Assembly: GCF_022808325.1 (NCBI RefSeq)
Contig: NZ_JALGCL010000002.1
Span: 186,001-250,000, forward strand
Length of the DNA stretch: 64,000 bases
Direction of reading: 5' to 3'
Source of the DNA: Cognatiluteimonas sedimenti
GTDB taxonomy: Bacteria; Pseudomonadota; Gammaproteobacteria; Xanthomonadales; Xanthomonadaceae
The notes below the pieces were generated by a model. It saw only the letters and a program-made list of their open reading frames with translations. It was not told the origin of the DNA and did not search any database. This document shows, in pieces, positions 59,179 to 64,000 of this stretch. Position 1 is the first letter of the stretch; each line of letters begins with the position of its first letter. The translations under genes and the position numbers were made by a program.

Positions 59179-61788
59179 ATGCCATCCGACATGCCCCTTC
59201 CCGATCGCTGGATCGTGCTCAAGTTCGGCGGCACCTCGGTTTCGCGGCGCGAACGCTGGGACACCATCGGCCGGCTGGCACGGGAACGCGCGGAAGACGG
59301 CGCGGCGCGGGTGCTGGTGGTGGTTTCGGCGCTGTCGGGCGTGACCAACGAGCTGCAGGCGATCGCCGATGGCGGCGCGATCGGCGACCGGGTCGACGCG
59401 CTGATTGAGCGCCACCGCGCCTTCTCGGTCGAACTCGGGCTGGAGCCAGGCAGCGTGCTCGGCGAACGCACCACCGTCCTGCGGGCGCTGGCGAACGATG
59501 CCCGCGCGGCAACCCGCGCGCTCGACTGGCAGGCCGAAGTGCTGGCGCAGGGTGAACTGCTCTCGTCCACGCTCGGCGCCGCCTACCTGCGCGCGCAGGG
59601 GCTGGATTTCGGCTGGTGCGACGCGCGCGAGTGGCTGGACGCGATCGCGCTGCCCAACCAGAACGCGTGGTCGACGCGGCTGTCGGTGTCGTGCCGGCAC
59701 GAATCCGATGCGGCATGGCGCGCCCGCTTCGCCCGGCAGCCTGCGCGGATGCTGCTGACCCAAGGCTTCATCGCGCGCCATGGCGACGGCGGCACCGCGA
59801 TCCTCGGCCGTGGCGGCTCCGACACCTCGGCCGCGTACTTCGGCGCGCTGCTGGGCGCGCAGCGGGTGGAAATCTGGACCGACGTACCGGGCATGTTCAG
59901 CGCCAACCCGCGGATCGTGCCCGAGGCCCGACTGCTGGCGCGGCTGGACTACGCCGAAGCGCAGGAAATCGCCACCACCGGCGCCAGGGTGCTGCACCCG
60001 CGCTCGATCGCCCCCTGCCGCGACGGCAACGTGCCGATGGCGATCCTGGACACCGCGCGCCCGGACCTGGCCGGCACCCGCATCGATGCCAGCGCCACCA
60101 CCGTGCCCGGGGTGAAGGCGATCAGCCGCCGCAACGGCATCGTGCTGGTGTCGATGGAATCGATCGGCATGTGGCAGCAGGTCGGCTTCCTCGCCGACAT
60201 CTTCGAGCGCTTCAAGCGCCACGGCCTGTCGGTGGACCTGATCGGCTCCTCGGAAACCAACGTCACCGTCTCGCTGGACCCGAGCGAGAACCTGGTCACC
60301 GGCAACGTGCTCGAGGCGCTGGCCGCCGACCTGGCCGAAGTGTGCCGGGTCAAGGTGATCGCGCCGTGCGCGGCGATCACCCTGGTCGGGCGCGGCATGC
60401 GCTCGCTGCTGCACCGGCTGTCCGACATCTGGGCCGCGTTCGGGCGCGAGCGGGTGCACCTGATCTCGCAGTCCTCCAACGACCTCAACCTGACCTTCGT
60501 GATCGACGAGGCCGACGCCGACGGCCTGCTGCCGCAGCTGCACGCAGAACTCGTGCACAGCGGCGCGATGCCGATGCACGACGCCAGCGTATTCGGCCCC
60601 AGCTGGCACGAGATCACGCACGGGCGCGCGCAGCGCGGCCCGGCCTGGTGGCGCGGCAGGCGCGAGGCGCTGCTGCAGGCCGCCGCGCGCGGCACCCCGC
60701 GCTACGTCTATGACCTGGCGACGCTGCGCGCGCGGGCTCGCGCACTGGCCGCCATCGACACGATCGACCGCCGCTTTTACGCGCTCAAGGCCAACCCGCA
60801 CCCCACAATCCTGCGTGCGCTGGAGGCCGAAGGCTTCGGCTTCGAATGCGTGTCGTCCGGCGAACTCGCGCACCTGTTCGCGACCCTGCCAGGACTCGAG
60901 CCCGAGCGCGTGCTGTTCACGCCAAGCTTCGCGCCGCGGCGCGAATACGAAGAGGCTTTCGCGCGCGGGGCCACCGTTACGGTGGACAACATTGAAGCGC
61001 TGCAACGCTGGCCCGACGTGTTCGAAGGCCGTGGGTTGTGGCTGCGCCTGGACCTGGGCCGCGGCGAAGGCCACCACGCCAAGGTCCGCACCGGCGGCAG
61101 CCAGGCCAAGTTCGGCTTGCCGCTGCCGCGGCTGGACGCCTTCGTCGCCCAGGCGCGCGCGCTGGACGCGCGCATCGCCGGCCTGCATGCGCACCTGGGC
61201 AGCGGGGTCGAACTGCCGTCGCACTGGCGCGAGGTCTACGCCGAACTCGCAGCCCATGCCGATCGCATCGGCACCGTCGCCACGATCGACATCGGTGGCG
61301 GCCTGCCGGTGCCGTACCTCCCCGATGCGGCGCCGCTGGACCTCGAGGCGTGGGCGCGCGGGCTGGCCGAGGTCAAGGCGCTGTATCCGCAGTACGCGCT
61401 GGCGGTGGAGCCGGGCCGCTTCCTGGTCGCCGAGTGCGGCGTGCTGTTGCTGCACGTGACCCAGGTGGTGGAGAAGGACGGCATGCGCCGCGTCGGCTGC
61501 GACGCGGGCATGAACGCCTTGCTGCGCCCGGCGCTGTACGACGCCTTCCACGCCATCGCCAACCTGTCGCGGCCCGGCGGTGATACGGCGCAAGGCGACG
61601 GCGTGCTGGCCTTCGACGTGGTGGGTCCGGTGTGCGAATCCGGCGACGTGCTCGGCCGCCAGCGGCTGCTCCCGGCCGCCACCAGCGAAGGCGACGTGCT
61701 GCTGGTCGCCGATGCCGGTGCCTATGGCATGGCGATGGCCAATACCTACAACCTGCGGGCGCTGCCGGCGGAGGACGTGATCGAATGA
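59179..61788 (+). CDS. lysAC: Bifunctional aspartate kinase / diaminopimelate decarboxylase
   Basis: Single 869-residue protein joining the first and last enzymes of lysine synthesis. Residues 1-460 are an aspartokinase: VLKFGGTSVS (K15), LGRGGSDTSAAYFGALLGAQRVEIWTDVPG, then an ACT-pair (VSMESIGMWQQVGFLADIF ... SSETNVTVSLD). Residues 520-869 are DapDC with the PLP lysine K537 in YALKANPHPTI, HLGSGVELPSHW and DIGGGLPVPY. Meso-DAP serves peptidoglycan here. Known fusion in xanthomonads. ATG at 59179; overlap with murL by ATGA. Confidence 0.96.
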   Translation: MPSDMPLPDRWIVLKFGGTSVSRRERWDTIGRLARERAEDGAARVLVVVSALSGVTNELQAIADGGAIGDRVDALIERHRAFSVELGLEPGSVLGERTTVLRALANDARAATRALDWQAEVLAQGELLSSTLGAAYLRAQGLDFGWCDAREWLDAIALPNQNAWSTRLSVSCRHESDAAWRARFARQPARMLLTQGFIARHGDGGTAILGRGGSDTSAAYFGALLGAQRVEIWTDVPGMFSANPRIVPEARLLARLDYAEAQEIATTGARVLHPRSIAPCRDGNVPMAILDTARPDLAGTRIDASATTVPGVKAISRRNGIVLVSMESIGMWQQVGFLADIFERFKRHGLSVDLIGSSETNVTVSLDPSENLVTGNVLEALAADLAEVCRVKVIAPCAAITLVGRGMRSLLHRLSDIWAAFGRERVHLISQSSNDLNLTFVIDEADADGLLPQLHAELVHSGAMPMHDASVFGPSWHEITHGRAQRGPAWWRGRREALLQAAARGTPRYVYDLATLRARARALAAIDTIDRRFYALKANPHPTILRALEAEGFGFECVSSGELAHLFATLPGLEPERVLFTPSFAPRREYEEAFARGATVTVDNIEALQRWPDVFEGRGLWLRLDLGRGEGHHAKVRTGGSQAKFGLPLPRLDAFVAQARALDARIAGLHAHLGSGVELPSHWREVYAELAAHADRIGTVATIDIGGGLPVPYLPDAAPLDLEAWARGLAEVKALYPQYALAVEPGRFLVAECGVLLLHVTQVVEKDGMRRVGCDAGMNALLRPALYDAFHAIANLSRPGGDTAQGDGVLAFDVVGPVCESGDVLGRQRLLPAATSEGDVLLVADAGAYGMAMANTYNLRALPAEDVIE

Positions 61789-63161
61789 AAGAGTGGCAGT
61801 TCCAGCGCGACGCAATCCGCACGTTCCGCTTCGTGCGTTGCGGTTTCGACCCCGCCAACGGCATCGCGCGACTGGTGTACGCGTTCGACGACGGGCCGGA
61901 ACTGGTCGAGACGGTGACGGTGCCCGGGGCGCCGTTCGTGCTCGACGAGGCGCGCGCGGCGGCGGCGGAGCGGGCGTTGCGGCTGCTGCACCTGATCGCC
62001 GGCGTGAGCTATTACAAGGCCGCGGTCGCGCCGGAGCTCCGGATCGACGGCTACGCGATCGATGCCGCCACGGCCGCGCTGCTGGAGACGATCTACCGCA
62101 ACGGCCTGGGCGAGTTCGCGTACCGCAACGGCCTGGACCTGCACGACCGCATCCGCTTCCCGCACGGCGATGCCACGCAGGCGCCGGTGCCGGCGCTGGG
62201 ACTGCGCGCGCACGCGCTGGTCGCGATCGGTGGCGGCAAGGACTCGCTGGTGTCGATCGAAGCCCTGCGCGGCGCCGGCGTCGACCAGACCGTGACCTGG
62301 ATCGGCGGCTCGCAACTGATCGCCGCCTGCGCGGCGCGCACCGGGCTGCCGACGCTCAACATCGGCCGCCAGCTGGCGCCGCAGCTGTTCGACTACAACC
62401 GGCAGGGTGCCTGGAACGGCCATATCCCGGTCACCGTGCTGAACTCGGCGATCATGGTGTTCGCCGCGGTGCTGCTTGGAGTCGACCAGGTCGTGTTCTC
62501 CAATGAGCGATCGGCCAGCTACGGCAGCCTGATCCTCGCCGCGGACGGCAGCGTCACCGGCGAGGTCAACCACCAGTGGTCCAAGGGTTGGGCGTGCGAG
62601 CAGGCGTTCGGCGAGTACGTGCAGCGCCATGTCGCCGCGGACCTGCACTACTACTCGCTGCTGCGGCCGCTGTCGGAGCTGGCGGTGGCGCGGCAGTTCG
62701 CCAGGACCGATCGCTACGACGCGCATTTCTCCAGTTGCAACCGCAACTTCCACATCCTCGGCGAGCGCCCGGTCAACCGCTGGTGCGGCGTGTGCCCGAA
62801 GTGCCACTTCGTGTTCCTGGCGCTGGCGCCGTTCTTGTCGAAGCCGCGGCTGGTCGGGATCCTCGGCCGCAACCTGCTCGACGACCCGGCGCAGGCCGAT
62901 GGCTACGACGCGCTGCTTGAATACCAGGACCACAAGCCGTTCGAGTGCGTCGGCGAAGGCCGGGAATCGCGCGCGGCGATGGCGGCGCTGGCGCAACGGC
63001 CGGAGTGGCGCGAGGATGCGCTGGTGGAACGCTTCGTCCGCGAGATCCGTCCGCAATTGCAGGCCCAGGACCTGCGGATCGAGCCGTTGCTGGTGCTGGA
63101 CGACCAGCACCGCATCCCGCCACGGCTCTGGGAGCGGCTGCGTGAAGCTTTCGCAGCTTGA
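61785..63161 (+). CDS. murL: UDP-MurNAc-L-Ala-L-Glu epimerase MurL
   Basis: 458 residues, family described from Xanthomonas: epimerises the terminal L-Glu of UDP-MurNAc-L-Ala-L-Glu to D-Glu, replacing the need for free D-glutamate. Sequence marks: a PP-loop-like ATP site [14 protein letters not shown] with K152 in [18 protein letters not shown], and a CysX2CysX2Cys group, C334-C337-C340 in [15 protein letters not shown] overlap with lysAC and 20-base overlap with murD2 imply one transcript. Confidence 0.93.
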   Translation: MKEWQFQRDAIRTFRFVRCGFDPANGIARLVYAFDDGPELVETVTVPGAPFVLDEARAAAAERALRLLHLIAGVSYYKAAVAPELRIDGYAIDAATAALLETIYRNGLGEFAYRNGLDLHDRIRFPHGDATQAPVPALGLRAHALVAIGGGKDSLVSIEALRGAGVDQTVTWIGGSQLIAACAARTGLPTLNIGRQLAPQLFDYNRQGAWNGHIPVTVLNSAIMVFAAVLLGVDQVVFSNERSASYGSLILAADGSVTGEVNHQWSKGWACEQAFGEYVQRHVAADLHYYSLLRPLSELAVARQFARTDRYDAHFSSCNRNFHILGERPVNRWCGVCPKCHFVFLALAPFLSKPRLVGILGRNLLDDPAQADGYDALLEYQDHKPFECVGEGRESRAAMAALAQRPEWREDALVERFVREIRPQLQAQDLRIEPLLVLDDQHRIPPRLWERLREAFAA

Positions 63162-64000
63162 CGGGCGCCGCGTCGCGCTCTGGGGCTGGGGCCGCGAAGG
63201 CCGCGCCGCCTGGCGCGCGATCCGCGCGCGGCTGCCGGCGCAGCCGCTGACCGTGTTCTGCAGCCACGGCGAAGCCGCGAGCGTACGCGCCTGCGGCGAT
63301 CCGTTGCTGGCGCTCGAGCACGACGCGAGCGGCGAACGCCTGTCGGCATTCGAGGTCGTGGTGAAGTCGCCGGGCATCAGCCCGTACAAACCCGAAGCAC
63401 TGGCAGCGACGGGCAACGGCACGCGTTTCATCGGCGGTTCCGCGTTGTGGTTCGCCGAGCGCGCCGGTGCCGATGGCATCGTGCCCGGCAGCGTCTGCAT
63501 CACCGGCACCAAGGGCAAGAGCACCACCACCGCGCTGCTCGCGCACCTGTTGCGCGCCGGCGGCCATCGCACCGCGCTGGCCGGCAACATCGGCCTGCCG
63601 CTGCTCGACCTGCTCGACGCAACGGCGGACTACTGGGCGATCGAGCTGTCCAGCTACCAGACCGGCGACGTCGCCGCCAGCGGCGCGCGCCCGCAGGTGG
63701 CGGTCGTGCTCAACCTCTTTCCCGAGCACCTGGACTGGCACGGATCGCATGCGCGTTATGTCGCGGACAAGCTGCGCCTGCTGACCGAAGCCAGGCCGCG
63801 GATCGCGGTGCTCAACGGCAACGATCCGACCCTGGCCGGGTTACGGCTTCCGGAGAGCCAGGTGTGCTGGTTCGGCCGCGGCGACGGCTGGCACCTGCGC
63901 GAGGACATGCTGTATCGCGGCGACGAAGCAGTGATGGATACCGCGTCCCTGCCGCTGCCCGGTCGCCACAACCGCGGCAACCTGTGCGCGGTGCTGGCCG
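63142..64000 (+). CDS. murD2: UDP-MurNAc-L-Ala L-glutamate ligase MurD2 (N-terminal part)
   Basis: Truncated by the window end; 286 residues visible. Starts with GTG at 63142 after GGAG, inside the end of murL. A MurD-type ligase: [21 protein letters not shown] nucleotide fold, P-loop [18 protein letters not shown] (GTKGKST, 122-128), [11 protein letters not shown] and [13 protein letters not shown]. In the Xanthomonas pathway this second MurD adds L-Glu for MurL to epimerise. Its specificity for L-Glu is inferred from the neighbour. Confidence 0.92.
   Translation, partial: MKLSQLDGRRVALWGWGREGRAAWRAIRARLPAQPLTVFCSHGEAASVRACGDPLLALEHDASGERLSAFEVVVKSPGISPYKPEALAATGNGTRFIGGSALWFAERAGADGIVPGSVCITGTKGKSTTTALLAHLLRAGGHRTALAGNIGLPLLDLLDATADYWAIELSSYQTGDVAASGARPQVAVVLNLFPEHLDWHGSHARYVADKLRLLTEARPRIAVLNGNDPTLAGLRLPESQVCWFGRGDGWHLREDMLYRGDEAVMDTASLPLPGRHNRGNLCAVLA

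Noticed and set aside
58147-61815. 1,222-codon minus-strand open frame over lysAC
   Set aside because: Complement of the PhzF and lysAC region; only the PhzF reading in another minus frame has family motifs.

Overview
The window is high-GC (roughly two-thirds G+C by eye), gene-dense bacterial chromosome from the Lysobacteraceae/Xanthomonadaceae (Lysobacter/Luteimonas-like). Evidence for that placement is the fused aspartate kinase/diaminopimelate decarboxylase followed by MurL and a second MurD, a XanB-type bifunctional mannose-1-P guanylyltransferase/isomerase, pilT-pilU in tandem, a SUF operon led by an Rrf2 regulator, and a regulatory PTS with HPr kinase beside rapZ. Almost everything is core housekeeping. 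No tRNA, rRNA, CRISPR, integrase or insertion sequence was seen.

Layout. 1-998: end of proC and yggS on the minus strand. 1158-3444: the twitching motors pilT and pilU, read from a near-consensus promoter, with a degenerate REP-like element between them. 3547-8187: accessory-looking block with an M49-like zinc peptidase lipoprotein, a TIR-transmembrane-helical repeat protein and an unknown 132-residue protein. 8300-10392: yqgE, ruvX, pyrB. 10444-22269 (minus): mgtE, then ptsI, ptsH and an EIIA-Man, then rapZ, hprK, ptsN, hpf, rpoN, lptB, lptA, lptC, kdsC and kdsD, the conserved rpoN/LPS-transport neighbourhood. 22326-23821: ibaG and murA. 23873-27153 (minus): two DUF3108 proteins, purN, purM. 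27299-30280: DUF2066 protein, PerM-like permease, hda.

30367-33581: murU and amgK (MurNAc recycling) divergent from xanB. 33680-36349: two small membrane proteins, an M20 peptidase and a ComEA-like protein. 36509-40399: HutD-like protein, then a Fur-boxed siderophore receptor with a PepSY-type partner, and a Rieske ferredoxin. 40396-46320 (minus): SUF operon in the order regulator, sufB, sufC, sufD, sufS, GNAT, Rieske. 46394-50804: cytochrome c, SET-domain methyltransferase, retropepsin-like protease, DUF5916 outer-membrane protein. 51144-56658: lipoproteins, a membrane protein, a lysine-tailed HU protein, an EF-G paralogue and OsmC. 56782-59045: glycine-zipper protein, a 650-base gene-free stretch filled with nested palindromes, and a PhzF-family enzyme. 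59179-64000: lysAC, murL and the start of murD2, tightly coupled.

Functionally the window gathers much of envelope construction: murA, amgK/murU, lysAC (meso-DAP), murL/murD2 (D-Glu by epimerising the precursor), KDO synthesis and LPS transport, together with nitrogen-PTS control of the same processes. The least explained items are the TIR protein with its small neighbour and the palindrome-rich intergenic stretch near 57.6-58.1 kb.
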